Assembly (NCBI RefSeq): GCF_001570405.1
Contig: NZ_BBYM01000008.1
Span: 1 to 64,000, forward strand
DNA length: 64,000 nt
Reading direction: 5' to 3'
Origin: Microtetraspora niveoalba
Lineage (GTDB): Bacteria > Actinomycetota > Actinomycetes > Streptosporangiales > Streptosporangiaceae
The notes below the pieces were generated by a model that was not told the DNA's origin, made no database searches, and saw only the letters and a program-made list of their open reading frames with translations. Of this stretch, positions 25,317 to 33,850 are shown piece after piece. How positions within the stretch are numbered: the first letter of the stretch is position 1; every line of letters begins with the position of its first letter. The position numbers were made by a program, and so were the translations under genes.

Positions 25317-26438
25317 ATGGCGGACAAGCCCACCAAAGGCCTCGCCGATGTCGTCGCCGCGTCCACAGCGCTCAGCGACATCGACGGGAAAGCCGGCCGG
25401 CTTTTCTATCGTGGCTACGACATCCACGACCTGGCCGGCCGCACCACCTTCGAAGAGACCGCGCATCTGCTCCAGCACGGCTCGCTGCCGAGCCGCGACC
25501 AGCTCGCCGCGTACGGGGCGGAGCTCGTCCAGGGGCGGGCCCTCGGAGGGCTGGTCGAGAGCAACATCCCGGAGATCGCCGGGAAGCAGGCTCCCATGGA
25601 GGCGCTGCGCACGCTGGTCTCCCTCGCCGGGGCCGACGACCCCGACAAGGATTCCAACGCCGCGGACGCCAACCTGCGCAAGGCCGCCCGCCTCACCGCG
25701 CAGCAGCCGATCCTGGTCGCCCGCTATCACGCGGCGCGCACCGGGGCCGCGATCCCCGACCCGGATCCCGAGCTGAGCATCGCGGCGAACTTCCTGCTGC
25801 AGATCACGGGGCGGACGCCGTCCCGGCGCGAGGTCGAGATCTTCGACACCTGCCTGGTGCTGCACGCCGACCACACGATGAACGCCTCCACGTTCGCCGC
25901 CCGCGTCTGCGCCGCGACCCTCTCCGACATGCACTCGGCCATCGTCGCGGCGATCGGCACGCTGAAGGGCCCGTTGCACGGAGGCGCGAACGAGCAGGTC
26001 ATGCGTACGCTGGAAGCGATCGACCCCTCCGGGGTGGCGCAGGCGGTACGGGACAGGCTCGCGGCGGGTGAGAAGATCATGGGCTTCGGGCACCGGGTCT
26101 ACAAGACGGAGGACCCGCGGGCGACACATCTGCGGAAGATGTCGCGGGAGCTGGGTGAGGCGTCCGGCGACGACACGTTCTACCGGATGTCCAAGGAGAT
26201 GGAGGAGGTCGTCTTCGCGGAGAAGGGCCTTTATCCGAACGTGGACTTCTACGCCGCGACGGTCTACCACTACCTCGGCATCCCGACCGACCTGTTCACC
26301 CCGGTGTTCTCGGTCAGCAGGATGTCCGGGTGGACCGCGCACGTGATCGAGCAGCACGCCGACAACCGCCTGATCCGCCCGGACAGCGAGTACATCGGGG
26401 AGCGCGACCAGAAGTGGACGCCGATCGACGAGCGGTGA
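25317..26438 (+). CDS. Citrate synthase (type II-like short form, possibly 2-methylcitrate synthase)
   Basis: A 373-residue enzyme that condenses acetyl-CoA (or propionyl-CoA) with oxaloacetate. The catalytic residues are evident: LHADH region, GPLHGGANEQV, GFGHRVYKTEDPRA and the aspartate in YPNVDFYAATVYHYLGIP. The length and start GLADVVAASTALSDIDG fit the short actinobacterial and 2-methylcitrate synthase group, and sequence reading alone cannot separate the two activities. ATG 25317 follows GGAGGAAAC. It lies between folD and DUF3017-icd, where many relatives carry mdh instead. A 58-bp repeat follows its stop. Confidence 0.9.
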   Translation: MADKPTKGLADVVAASTALSDIDGKAGRLFYRGYDIHDLAGRTTFEETAHLLQHGSLPSRDQLAAYGAELVQGRALGGLVESNIPEIAGKQAPMEALRTLVSLAGADDPDKDSNAADANLRKAARLTAQQPILVARYHAARTGAAIPDPDPELSIAANFLLQITGRTPSRREVEIFDTCLVLHADHTMNASTFAARVCAATLSDMHSAIVAAIGTLKGPLHGGANEQVMRTLEAIDPSGVAQAVRDRLAAGEKIMGFGHRVYKTEDPRATHLRKMSRELGEASGDDTFYRMSKEMEEVVFAEKGLYPNVDFYAATVYHYLGIPTDLFTPVFSVSRMSGWTAHVIEQHADNRLIRPDSEYIGERDQKWTPIDER

Positions 26439-26450
26439 GCGGCGCGGGGA

Positions 26451-26556
26451 GCGTAGCGAGCGAGCAAGTGAACGCGATCGTGAGCACGTGCGGTGAGCGG
26501 CGTAGCGAGCGTAGCGAGTGAGCAAGTGAACGCGATCGTGAGCCCGTGCGGTGAGA
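26451..26556 (+). repeat. 58-bp direct repeats after citrate synthase
   Basis: A block starting GCGTAGCGAG and containing GAGCAAGTGAACGCGATCGT appears at 26451 and 26509, almost identical over about 46 bp. A partial third similarity (GAGCGGTGAGCGGCG) begins inside the end of the citrate synthase gene. The region 26439-26620 has no other feature. Confidence 0.8.
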
Positions 26557-26620
26557 GCCGGAGTGGTCGGCGGCGGGCGGACGTCGCGCCGGAACGAGGA
26601 GTGAGGGTCCATAGGCGCTG

Positions 26621-26902
26621 GTGAGTGTGAGCGGTAAGCCCTGGGGGCCGTACCTGCTGGTTGTGGCGGGTGCGGTCGCCGGGCTGGGCCTGATCGCCTA
26701 CGGCGTCGCCATCTGGGTGGGCGGCGCGGTCATGGGTTTCGCCTTCATCGCAGGGGCGGCGCTGCGGTTGATCGTGCCGGACGACCGGGCCGGGTTGCTG
26801 GGGGTCCGCACACGGCGGACGGACGTCCTCGTGCTCCTGGTGCTCGGCGCGGCCCTGGCGGCGGGCTCGCTGAGCCTGCTGCTGCGTTTGCACAGCACCT
26901 AG
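26621..26902 (+). CDS. DUF3017 small membrane protein
   Basis: A 93-residue protein with three hydrophobic segments (about 9-30, 32-52, 70-90) and the central IVPDDRAGLLGVRTRRTDV loop that is typical of DUF3017. In actinobacteria this family is usually encoded beside folD and malate or isocitrate dehydrogenase, as here, but its role is unknown. The start is GTG 26621, with a second in-frame GTG at 26627. It lies 96 bp before icd. Confidence 0.8.
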   Translation: MSVSGKPWGPYLLVVAGAVAGLGLIAYGVAIWVGGAVMGFAFIAGAALRLIVPDDRAGLLGVRTRRTDVLVLLVLGAALAAGSLSLLLRLHST

Positions 26903-26998
26903 CAACGGGCGCATCACGCCCGTCCGATAGCCTCAACGGCCAGTGAGCCTCAAAACGGACTGTCTGGCCAGTGTTAGTTCAGAAGGGGAACCACACGC

Positions 26999-28216
26999 AT
27001 GCCCAAGATCAAGGTAGCGGGTCCGGTCGTCGAGCTTGACGGCGACGAGATGACCCGGATCATCTGGCAGTTCATCAAGGACCAGCTGATCCTTCCCTAC
27101 CTCGACGTCGACCTGAAGTACTACGACCTCGGCATCGAGCACCGCGACGCCACCGACGACCAGGTCACGATCGACGCCGCGAACGCCATCAAGCAGTACG
27201 GCGTCGGCGTCAAGTGTGCGACGATCACGCCGGACGAGGCCCGGGTCGAGGAGTTCGGCCTGAAGAAGATGTGGAAGTCCCCGAACGGGACGATCCGCAA
27301 CATCCTCGGCGGCGTCATCTTCCGCGAGCCGATCATCATGTCCAACGTGCCGAGGCTCGTACCGAGCTGGACCAAGCCGATCGTGGTCGGCCGTCACGCG
27401 TTCGGCGACCAGTACCGCGCGACCGACATCAAGGTGCCGGGCGAGGGCACGCTGACCCTGACCTTCACCCCGAAGGACGGCAGCGAGCCGGTCGAGCTGA
27501 ACGTCTTCGACTTCCCCGGCGCCGGCGTCGCGATGGCGATGTACAACCTGGACGAGTCGATCCGGGACTTCGCCCGCGCCTCCATGCGGTACGGCCTGTC
27601 CCGGAACTACCCGGTCTACCTCTCGACGAAGAACACGATCCTCAAGGCGTACGACGGCCGGTTCAAGGACATCTTCGCCGAGGTCTACGAGACCGAGTTC
27701 AAGGCGGAGTTCGACGCCGCGGGCCTCACCTACGAGCACCGCCTGATCGACGACATGGTCGCCTCCGCGCTGAAGTGGGAGGGCGGCTACGTCTGGGCGT
27801 GCAAGAACTACGACGGTGACGTCCAGTCGGACACGGTGGCGCAGGGCTTCGGCTCGCTCGGCCTGATGACCAGCGTGCTGATGTCCCCTGACGGCCGCAC
27901 GGTCGAGGCCGAGGCCGCGCACGGCACGGTGACCCGGCACTACCGCCAGCACCAGCAGGGCAAGCCGACGTCCACCAACCCGATCGCGTCGATCTTCGCG
28001 TGGACCCGGGGCCTGCAGCACCGCGGCAAGCTCGACAACCAGCCCGAGGTCATCGACTTCGCGACCAAGCTGGAGCAGGTCTGCGTCGAGACCGTCGAGG
28101 GCGGCCAGATGACCAAGGACCTGGCGCTGCTGGTCGGCGGCGACGCCGAGTGGCTGACCACCCAGGACTTCCTCGCCGCTCTGGACGAGAACCTGAAGAA
28201 GAAGATGGCCGGCTGA
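26999..28216 (+). CDS. icd: NADP-dependent isocitrate dehydrogenase
   Basis: A 405-residue TCA-cycle enzyme of the eukaryote-like homodimeric subclass. [13 protein letters not shown] begins the Rossmann-like core, [12 protein letters not shown] carries the substrate Ser and Arg, the metal-binding [10 protein letters not shown] contains the key lysine/aspartates, and [14 protein letters not shown] contacts NADP. The start is ATG 26999. A clear intrinsic terminator follows the stop. Confidence 0.96.
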   Translation: MPKIKVAGPVVELDGDEMTRIIWQFIKDQLILPYLDVDLKYYDLGIEHRDATDDQVTIDAANAIKQYGVGVKCATITPDEARVEEFGLKKMWKSPNGTIRNILGGVIFREPIIMSNVPRLVPSWTKPIVVGRHAFGDQYRATDIKVPGEGTLTLTFTPKDGSEPVELNVFDFPGAGVAMAMYNLDESIRDFARASMRYGLSRNYPVYLSTKNTILKAYDGRFKDIFAEVYETEFKAEFDAAGLTYEHRLIDDMVASALKWEGGYVWACKNYDGDVQSDTVAQGFGSLGLMTSVLMSPDGRTVEAEAAHGTVTRHYRQHQQGKPTSTNPIASIFAWTRGLQHRGKLDNQPEVIDFATKLEQVCVETVEGGQMTKDLALLVGGDAEWLTTQDFLAALDENLKKKMAG

Positions 28217-28230
28217 TCACGCCGTCCGTT

Positions 28231-28271
28231 CACGGGCCGCTCGCCTTCCCGGCGTGCGGCCCGTTTCCTTT
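28231..28271 (+). terminator. Intrinsic terminator after icd
   Basis: ACGGGCCGC and GCGGCCCGT form a perfect 9-bp stem, continued by CGCC/GGCG across a T-T mismatch, and are followed by TTCCTTTT. It is the most classical terminator in the window. Confidence 0.8.
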
Positions 28272-28276
28272 TCCGG

Positions 28277-28338
28277 CCGTCCGGCGGTTTCCGGCCGCAC
28301 GGCGGTTTTTGGGCGGCACGGCGGTTTTTCGGCGGTAT
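28277..28338 (+). repeat. About 19-bp tandem repeats (GCACGGCGGTTTTT)
   Basis: Three units, two nearly identical (GCACGGCGGTTTTT followed by GGGCG or CGGCG) and one diverged, lie between the icd terminator and the kinase gene. Their T-runs may support termination or mark an upstream promoter region. Confidence 0.5.
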
Positions 28339-28453
28339 GGCGGCGCTGCGTGGCCGGGCCCCGGTCACGGCACGGTCTCGTGAGGCCGGGAACCGGTCAT
28401 CGGAGCCGTAAAGTTCTGATGGTCGATACTTTGCCGAATCTTGGGGGCGTGGG

Positions 28454-30913
28454 ATGCCGAACGTCGCGCCGCTCGGCCCGGGGGACCCGGTCCGGCTCGG
28501 GCCGTTCGTGCTGTCCGGGCGCATCGGCGAGGGCGGCCAGGGCGTCGTCTATCTGGGGCGCGGCGAGTCCGGGGAGCCGGCCGCGGTCAAGCTGCTGCAC
28601 GTCAAGTTCAGCGGCGACGCGATGGCGCGCTCCAGGTTCGGGCGGGAGTTGCGCGCCGCCCAGCGGGTCGCGAGCTTCTGCACCGCGCGCGTGATCGCGG
28701 CCGACCTCGAAGGCGACGCGCCGTACATCGCGAGCGAGTACATCGACGGGCGGTCCCTGCGGGAGGTCGTGGAGGAGAGCGGGCCGATCAGCGGCTCCGC
28801 GCTTGAGCGGCTCGCGGTCGGCACGGCGACCGCGCTGACGGCGATCCACCACGCGGGCATCGTGCACCGGGACCTCAAACCGGACAACGTGCTGCTCGCC
28901 CCCGACGGGCCGCGCGTGGTCGACTTCGGCATCGCGCGGATCATCGACTCGACGGGGACGATCACCAGCCGGGCCATCGGCACGCCGGCGTACATGTCGC
29001 CGGAGCAGATCTCGGGCGACACGGTGGGCCCGCCCTCCGATGTGTTCGCCTGGGCGGCGACCATCGCGTACGCCGCCACGGGGACGGCGGCGTTCGGCGG
29101 GACCTCGATCGCGGTCGTGCTCAACCGGGTGCTCAACCACGACATCGACGTGAGCATGTTGCCCGAGCCGCTGCGGGGCGTGGTGCGTTCCTGCCTGAAC
29201 AAGGCCCCCGCCGCCCGGCCGACCGCGGACCGGGTCCTGCTGCGCCTGCTCGGCCGTTCCGAGTCGGAGGACGCCTCCACGGTCGTGTTGTCCGAAGGAG
29301 CGCACGCGGCCATCCCGGACGCGGGGGAGGCCACCCAGGCCATGCGACTGCCCCGGGTGGCGCCGCCCCAGGAGCCGGCCGCCGGGGATCCCCGATCCCC
29401 GGCTCCCGCTGCCCCCGCTGCCCCCGCCCCGGATTCGTACGCCGCCGACGGTCGGGGGCGGGAGGTCCCCGTGGGAGGCGACCACAGCGGCGAGGTCCCG
29501 GGGCGAGCGGGCCCGGGGCGAGGGGGCACGACGCCTCAGGCCCGGCCCGGGGACGCGTACGCCGGGGGTGTTCCCGCCCAGGGAGACCTCACCCGGGACA
29601 TCCACGTGCGGGAGGTCCGGGAGTGGGCCGCCGGGACGCGAGGGTCCGCACGACCCGCCCCGGCCGCGCCCACCGGCGACCGGGACGAGTGGGGCGGGAA
29701 CACCGGGTACCAGGAGGCGGGGCATCAGGGCGCCGATTACCAGGACGCCGGACATCGAGGCGCTGGGTATCGGGACGCGGGGCGCGAGGACGCCGGATAT
29801 CAGCACGCCGCATATCAGGACGGCGGGTATCAGGGCGCTGGGTATCGGGACGCGGGGCGCGAGGACGCCGGATATCAGCACGCCGCATATCAGGGCGGCG
29901 GATATCAGGACGTCGGGCTCCGGGACACGAGGGGGCAGGAGGCCACGTACCCCGGCGCGAACTCGGTGGAGGGGACGCGCGACGGCGCCGGGCGGCCGCG
30001 CCGCAGGGGCCGGGTGATCGTGGCCGCGCTGGCCGCGGTCGCCGCCCTGGCGGCGGGCGGGACGCTGGTGGCCGCGCGGTTCGGAGGCGACGCGGAGACC
30101 ACGGACCGGACCACGACGGGCGGCACCGGCACGCCGGCCCGCTCACCGGACGCCCCGGCCTTCTCCTCCGTGGTGGACAAGGCGCTGCGGACCGGCAGGC
30201 TGACCGTCGGGGTGAAGGGCGACCTGCCCGGCGTCGCGCTCGCCGCCGGCGACGGGTCCTTCACCGGATTCGACGTGGACGTCGCGGCGTACATCGCGGC
30301 CGAGCTCGGGGTCCGGGCGGGCGGCCTCACGTACAAGAGGATCGGCAGGGCCGAGCGGGCCGATGTGCTGGCCGGACGCGACGTCGACCTCGTCGTCGCC
30401 ACCTACGCGTACGACGACAACAGCGAGGATCCGGTCGGCTTCGCCGGGCCGTACTACGTGGCGCACACCGACGTGCTGGTGCCGAAGGGGTCGTCGATCC
30501 GGCGGCTCGCCGACCTGAAGGGCAGGCGTGTGTGCGCTCCCGCGGGCGGTCAGGCGATCGCCCTCATCCAGGACAAGGTGGACGTGGAGCCGGTCGCCGC
30601 CGACAACTACGCCACCTGCATGGACAAGCTCGTCAGCGGCCAGGTGGACGCCGTCCCGGGTGACGATCTCATCCTGGCCGGGTTCGCGAACCGGGTGCGC
30701 GACCTCCGGCTCACGGTCGTCGGCCTCAAACTGACCGACCAGCGTTACGTCGTCGGCGTGCCGAAGGGGGACGCCCGCACGTGCGCGGCCGTCCAGTCCG
30801 CGATCTCCCGCATGTACGCCGGCGGCTCCCTGAAGGACCTTCTCAAGCGGCATTTCGGGAACGTCGACTTCGACCCCGAGGACGACCTGCCCGCGCCGCT
30901 CACCTGCGGCTAG
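28454..30913 (+). CDS. Membrane Ser/Thr protein kinase fused to an extracellular solute-binding domain
   Basis: An 819-residue fusion. Residues about 15-275 are a Hanks-type kinase: glycine loop GRIGEGGQG, ATP lysine 46 in AAVKLLH, catalytic HRDLKPDN (138-145), DFG (157-159), GTPAYMSPEQ. Residues about 276-518 are a disordered Pro/Gly linker with two 25-residue Tyr/Gln/Gly repeats. One membrane helix (about 519-541) follows, then a family 3 solute-binding domain (about 565-805: VGVKGDLPG, GFDVDVAAYIAAELG, DLVVATYA). This topology places the kinase inside and an amino-acid-binding-type sensor outside. Signal and targets are unknown. The start is ATG 28454. Confidence 0.9.
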   Translation: MPNVAPLGPGDPVRLGPFVLSGRIGEGGQGVVYLGRGESGEPAAVKLLHVKFSGDAMARSRFGRELRAAQRVASFCTARVIAADLEGDAPYIASEYIDGRSLREVVEESGPISGSALERLAVGTATALTAIHHAGIVHRDLKPDNVLLAPDGPRVVDFGIARIIDSTGTITSRAIGTPAYMSPEQISGDTVGPPSDVFAWAATIAYAATGTAAFGGTSIAVVLNRVLNHDIDVSMLPEPLRGVVRSCLNKAPAARPTADRVLLRLLGRSESEDASTVVLSEGAHAAIPDAGEATQAMRLPRVAPPQEPAAGDPRSPAPAAPAAPAPDSYAADGRGREVPVGGDHSGEVPGRAGPGRGGTTPQARPGDAYAGGVPAQGDLTRDIHVREVREWAAGTRGSARPAPAAPTGDRDEWGGNTGYQEAGHQGADYQDAGHRGAGYRDAGREDAGYQHAAYQDGGYQGAGYRDAGREDAGYQHAAYQGGGYQDVGLRDTRGQEATYPGANSVEGTRDGAGRPRRRGRVIVAALAAVAALAAGGTLVAARFGGDAETTDRTTTGGTGTPARSPDAPAFSSVVDKALRTGRLTVGVKGDLPGVALAAGDGSFTGFDVDVAAYIAAELGVRAGGLTYKRIGRAERADVLAGRDVDLVVATYAYDDNSEDPVGFAGPYYVAHTDVLVPKGSSIRRLADLKGRRVCAPAGGQAIALIQDKVDVEPVAADNYATCMDKLVSGQVDAVPGDDLILAGFANRVRDLRLTVVGLKLTDQRYVVGVPKGDARTCAAVQSAISRMYAGGSLKDLLKRHFGNVDFDPEDDLPAPLTCG
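29761..29910 (+). repeat. 75-bp tandem repeat in the kinase linker
   Basis: Two adjacent near-identical 75-bp units (29761-29835 and 29836-29910) each encode 25 residues containing GYRDAGREDAGYQHAAYQ. The period keeps the frame, so copy number can vary without breaking the protein. Confidence 0.9.
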
Positions 30914-30923
30914 GTGTGTTGAC

Positions 30924-30944
30924 CAGGAGCGACGGTTCCTCCTG
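30924..30944. terminator. Weak hairpin between convergent genes
   Basis: CAGGAG and CTCCTG form a 6-bp stem with a 9-nt loop 11 bases after the kinase stop, ahead of the convergent LuxR gene. Confidence 0.25.
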
Positions 30945-31047
30945 ATCGGCGGGAAGTCCTCCGGTGCGGTGGAGGCACCCGGGCTCCGCACACCATACGG
31001 AGGCCGGCCGCCGATCACCCGTGTCGACAACCCCGCGGTCGATACGG

Positions 31048-32175
31048 CTAGGGACCTGCCAGGGGGCCGGGGCCGGGTGCGTGGGTGTCGGCCCCGGACG
31101 GAGCGCCGGCCTGGCCGAACAGGTGGAGTGCCGCTTCCGTACGGCTGACGACGCCGAGCTTGGTGTAGATGTTGGCGAGGTGCTTCTCCACGGTTCGCGG
31201 GCTGATCCGCAGCGTACGCGCGGTCTGGACGCTGGTGCGGCCGTGGGCGACGAGCCAGAGCACCTCGGACTCGCGGGCGGTCAGCGGGGCGGCGGGACGG
31301 GGGCTGGACTCGGTGAGCAGCAGCGCTCCGCAGGCGCCGTGGGGGAACAGCCGGACGGTCAGGCGTCGCCCGCCCCGCTCGGCCACGTAGTCGCCGGTGA
31401 GGCGGGGCACCGCCGGGTCGGGCAGCCGGCGTCGGTCGGCCAGCCAGGCGACGAGCTCGCCGGGCAGCGCCCGGTCCTCGTGCGTGGGGCTGGTGAAGTA
31501 GGCGGCCAGCAGCATGCGGGCGGTGCGGTTGATGGTCTTGATCGTCGAGTGCGGGCCGAGGAGCACCAGCCCGTGGGCACCGCCGTCGGCGCCGTCGAGG
31601 GTGGCCAGCGCCGCCTCCAGCCACGCCGTGGCGTGCCTCGCGCGGAGGAAGGCGGCGAGATAGGGCTGGGCCAGCTCCAGCAGCTCGCGGTCGGTGTCGC
31701 TGAAGTCGCCGCCGGTGCGGTTGAGTCCCAGGCAGGTGATCGTGCCGTGATAGGTGTTCAGCACGCACATCATCTGATGCTCGATGCCCTGCGGACGGTA
31801 GAACTCCTGGTAGAGCGGCTGGCCGCGCCAGGCGCGGGTGGACAGCACGTCGCTGAGCCTGATCGGGCCGCCGTCGCCGACGGCTTCGCGTACGTGGCCC
31901 AGTAGAGGGTGCTGGAAGAACAGGCGGGACAGGGCGTTTTCCAGGTCGGAGGTGACCTCCACCCGGGGATGCAGATGGTGGTCGAAGTGACGGCCGCGCG
32001 GGTTCACCGTTTTGATCGCGACGACGTCGGCGGGCACCACGCTGGAGACGACTTCCAGCAATTGCGGGAACGCCTCTCCGGCGGGAACACGTTCGCAGTC
32101 GCGCAGCGCGTCCAGCAGACGTTTGAGATCAGATGCGCGCAGGCCCGTCACAAGATCATGGTAGGTGCGGGCCAT
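31048..32175 (-). CDS. LuxR-family transcriptional regulator
   Basis: A 375-residue protein. The N-terminal 250 residues look like a PAS/GAF-type sensor (for example QPLYQEFYRPQGIEHQM and ELLELAQPYLAAFLRA), and residues about 300-360 are a LuxR helix-turn-helix (LTARESEVLWLVAHG, SPRTVEKHLANIYTKLGV). There is no receiver domain, so it is probably ligand- or partner-controlled. I place the start at ATG 32175 after GGGGGA; TTG 32181 would add two residues. It is divergent from a secreted protein, a likely target, with 78 bp between the starts. Confidence 0.85.
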   Translation of the reverse strand: MARTYHDLVTGLRASDLKRLLDALRDCERVPAGEAFPQLLEVVSSVVPADVVAIKTVNPRGRHFDHHLHPRVEVTSDLENALSRLFFQHPLLGHVREAVGDGGPIRLSDVLSTRAWRGQPLYQEFYRPQGIEHQMMCVLNTYHGTITCLGLNRTGGDFSDTDRELLELAQPYLAAFLRARHATAWLEAALATLDGADGGAHGLVLLGPHSTIKTINRTARMLLAAYFTSPTHEDRALPGELVAWLADRRRLPDPAVPRLTGDYVAERGGRRLTVRLFPHGACGALLLTESSPRPAAPLTARESEVLWLVAHGRTSVQTARTLRISPRTVEKHLANIYTKLGVVSRTEAALHLFGQAGAPSGADTHAPGPGPLAGP

Positions 32176-32253
32176 ACGCAATTTCCCCCATCGCGCCGAC
32201 GGAAAACGAAACTCGATAGTGGGGGAGTTGATCCCAGACCAAGGGAGGAAGCC

Positions 32254-32928
32254 ATGCGATCCCCCACTCCCCGAAACGTCCCGGACCCTCGTCCGGGCAT
32301 GGCCGCCATGGTCAGGAGGCTGCTCGGCGGCTTACTGGCGACGGTGACGGCGGTGGCCGGGCTGTGCCTGGTCGCGCCGGCGGCGCACGCGGCCACCGTC
32401 GTCGCGGAGAACAGCCAGCATTCCTGGCACAACAACAACAGGAACAAGACCATCGACACGACGGTGAAGGTCTACGACGACGGCACCGTCCAGGGCACGT
32501 CCACGGTGGAGTCGGGCGTCTGGCTCACCGGCGTGCGCCTGTGCGCCAAGGCCGTGCTCATGGACCGCGACGGCGGCGCGCTCGCCGAGGTGGGAGGCGA
32601 CTGCTGGGGTGTGAACGGCACCGCCTTCGGCTATTCGAAGCGCACCGAGAACTGGAGCGGCCAGGTGTCGCGGGACATCGCGTCCCGGACGTACGCCGTG
32701 CAGATCGTCCACTGGAACAACGGCATCGACTGGGGTCAGGTCTTCGCGTTCGCGAAGAAGATCTGGGAGATCTACCGGGCCATCGCCTCCAGCAACGACG
32801 ACGCGGCCGCCACCGACATCGTCATGCCCAACGGCACCGTGATGCCGTACAGCAGCTTCGTTCCCGCTCCCGGCGGAGGAGGAGGCAGCACCAACTGCGG
32901 GGGAACCATCTGCCAGTACCCGAAGTGA
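32254..32928 (+). CDS. Secreted protein of unknown function
   Basis: A 224-residue exported protein. The N-terminus has an Arg-rich region followed by a hydrophobic core and a cleavage site near AHA-ATV (about residue 47); ATG codons at about 16 and 19 could be alternative starts. The mature part is rich in Asn, Trp and Thr, has paired cysteines (VRLCAKAV, GGDCWGVN; TNCGGTICQY at the end) and a Gly-rich tail. No family is recognised. The chosen ATG 32254 has AGGGAGGA upstream. It is divergent from a LuxR regulator, which may control it. Confidence 0.75.
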   Translation: MRSPTPRNVPDPRPGMAAMVRRLLGGLLATVTAVAGLCLVAPAAHAATVVAENSQHSWHNNNRNKTIDTTVKVYDDGTVQGTSTVESGVWLTGVRLCAKAVLMDRDGGALAEVGGDCWGVNGTAFGYSKRTENWSGQVSRDIASRTYAVQIVHWNNGIDWGQVFAFAKKIWEIYRAIASSNDDAAATDIVMPNGTVMPYSSFVPAPGGGGGSTNCGGTICQYPK

Positions 32929-33067
32929 CGATCCACCGGACGCTCTGTAGGGCCGCCGGGCCCGTCCGGCCCGCGGCCGGGTGAACGTTCCGGCCGGCGG
33001 CCCCGGAACCGATTCCGGGCCGGGGCGCGGAGACAGCCGTCCGAAGTGACGACGCGCCGACCGCACC

Positions 33068-33139
33068 GGGAAAGCCCCGAGGAAAGCCCGGGAAAGTCCG
33101 GGAAAGTCCGGGAAGCTCAGGAAAGCCCGGGGAGGTCCG
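33068..33139 (+). repeat. 10-bp tandem repeats (GGAAAGTCCG)
   Basis: About seven imperfect units related to GGAAAGYCCG lie in the gap between the secreted protein and the PadR gene. No coding frame uses them. Confidence 0.7.
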
Positions 33140-33153
33140 GCGCGGAAAGCACG

Positions 33154-33185
33154 CAGGCCGGAACAGCCGATGCTGTTCCGGCCTG
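33154..33185. terminator. Perfect 14-bp hairpin, bidirectional terminator
   Basis: CAGGCCGGAACAGC-CGAT-GCTGTTCCGGCCTG is a perfect stem with a tetraloop between two convergent genes (secreted protein and PadR regulator). Confidence 0.7.
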
Positions 33186-33205
33186 TCCGCGTTTCCCCGC
33201 GGCTC

Positions 33206-33793
33206 TCATTTACCGGCGCACTCCGCTTCCGGGCCGCCATGTGGCTGTGCTTCGTGATCTCCGGTGGCGGGTTCTTCGGCGTGCGCGGCCGACTCCTTGA
33301 GGTCGGCGATGCTGTCGGTGGCCCACTCCACGGCCATGCGGGCCTGACGGATGCCCAGATCGAGGGCGTACCGGCCGTACCCGGGCTTTCTCCTGGGGCC
33401 CTCCAGGGCCAGCAGTTCCGCGAGCCGGGCCTCGAAGTTCGCCTTCATGCGTTCCAGCAGGGCGAGCGCCTCCGACGTGTCCAGCAGCGGGGTCAGGAAC
33501 GCCTGGAGCGCGATCTCGCTGCGCGGCGACGACGAGGGGGTGTGCCCGGTGAGCCAGCGGTGCAGCTCACCCCGCCCGTCGGCGGTGATCGTGTAGATCT
33601 TGCGGCCGCGCGATCCCTCGGCCTCGACCGTGATCAGCCCGTCGGCGGCCATCTTGGCCAGCTCGGGATAGATCTGGCTGTGCCCGGCCTGCCACACGTG
33701 GGCGAGTGACGTCTCGAACTTCTTGGTCAGGTCGTACCCGCTGGCCGGGCCGGAGGCCGACAGCAGGCCGAGGAGCGCGATGCGCAGGGACAT
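33206..33793 (-). CDS. PadR-family transcriptional regulator
   Basis: A 195-residue regulator. The N-terminal winged helix reads MSLRIALLGLLSASGPASGYDLTKKF, then HSQIYPELAKMAADGLI; the rest is the helical dimerisation domain of PadR-s2 type. I choose ATG 33793, which has GTGAGGG upstream and a TATAGT -10 element (complement of 33800-33805). A longer frame to 33820 would overlap the promoter. It is divergent from an MFS exporter, with a perfect PadR consensus operator between, so it probably represses both. Confidence 0.9.
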   Translation of the reverse strand: MSLRIALLGLLSASGPASGYDLTKKFETSLAHVWQAGHSQIYPELAKMAADGLITVEAEGSRGRKIYTITADGRGELHRWLTGHTPSSSPRSEIALQAFLTPLLDTSEALALLERMKANFEARLAELLALEGPRRKPGYGRYALDLGIRQARMAVEWATDSIADLKESAAHAEEPATGDHEAQPHGGPEAECAGK

Positions 33794-33813
33794 GCCCTCA
33801 CTATAGCTGCGCG

Positions 33814-33850
33814 TTGACATGTCAAGGCTTACATGTCATCTTCAACATGT
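33814..33850 (+). promoter_or_regulatory. PadR operator overlapping a leaderless MFS promoter
   Basis: TTGACA (33814-33819), a 17-bp spacer and CATCTT (33837-33842) form a promoter whose expected start is the GTG at 33849. ATGT-N8-ACAT (33819-33834) matches the PadR consensus exactly and covers the -35 and spacer. The 12-bp palindrome TTGACATGTCAA lies at 33814-33825, and a third ACATGT is at 33845-33850. Confidence 0.75.
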
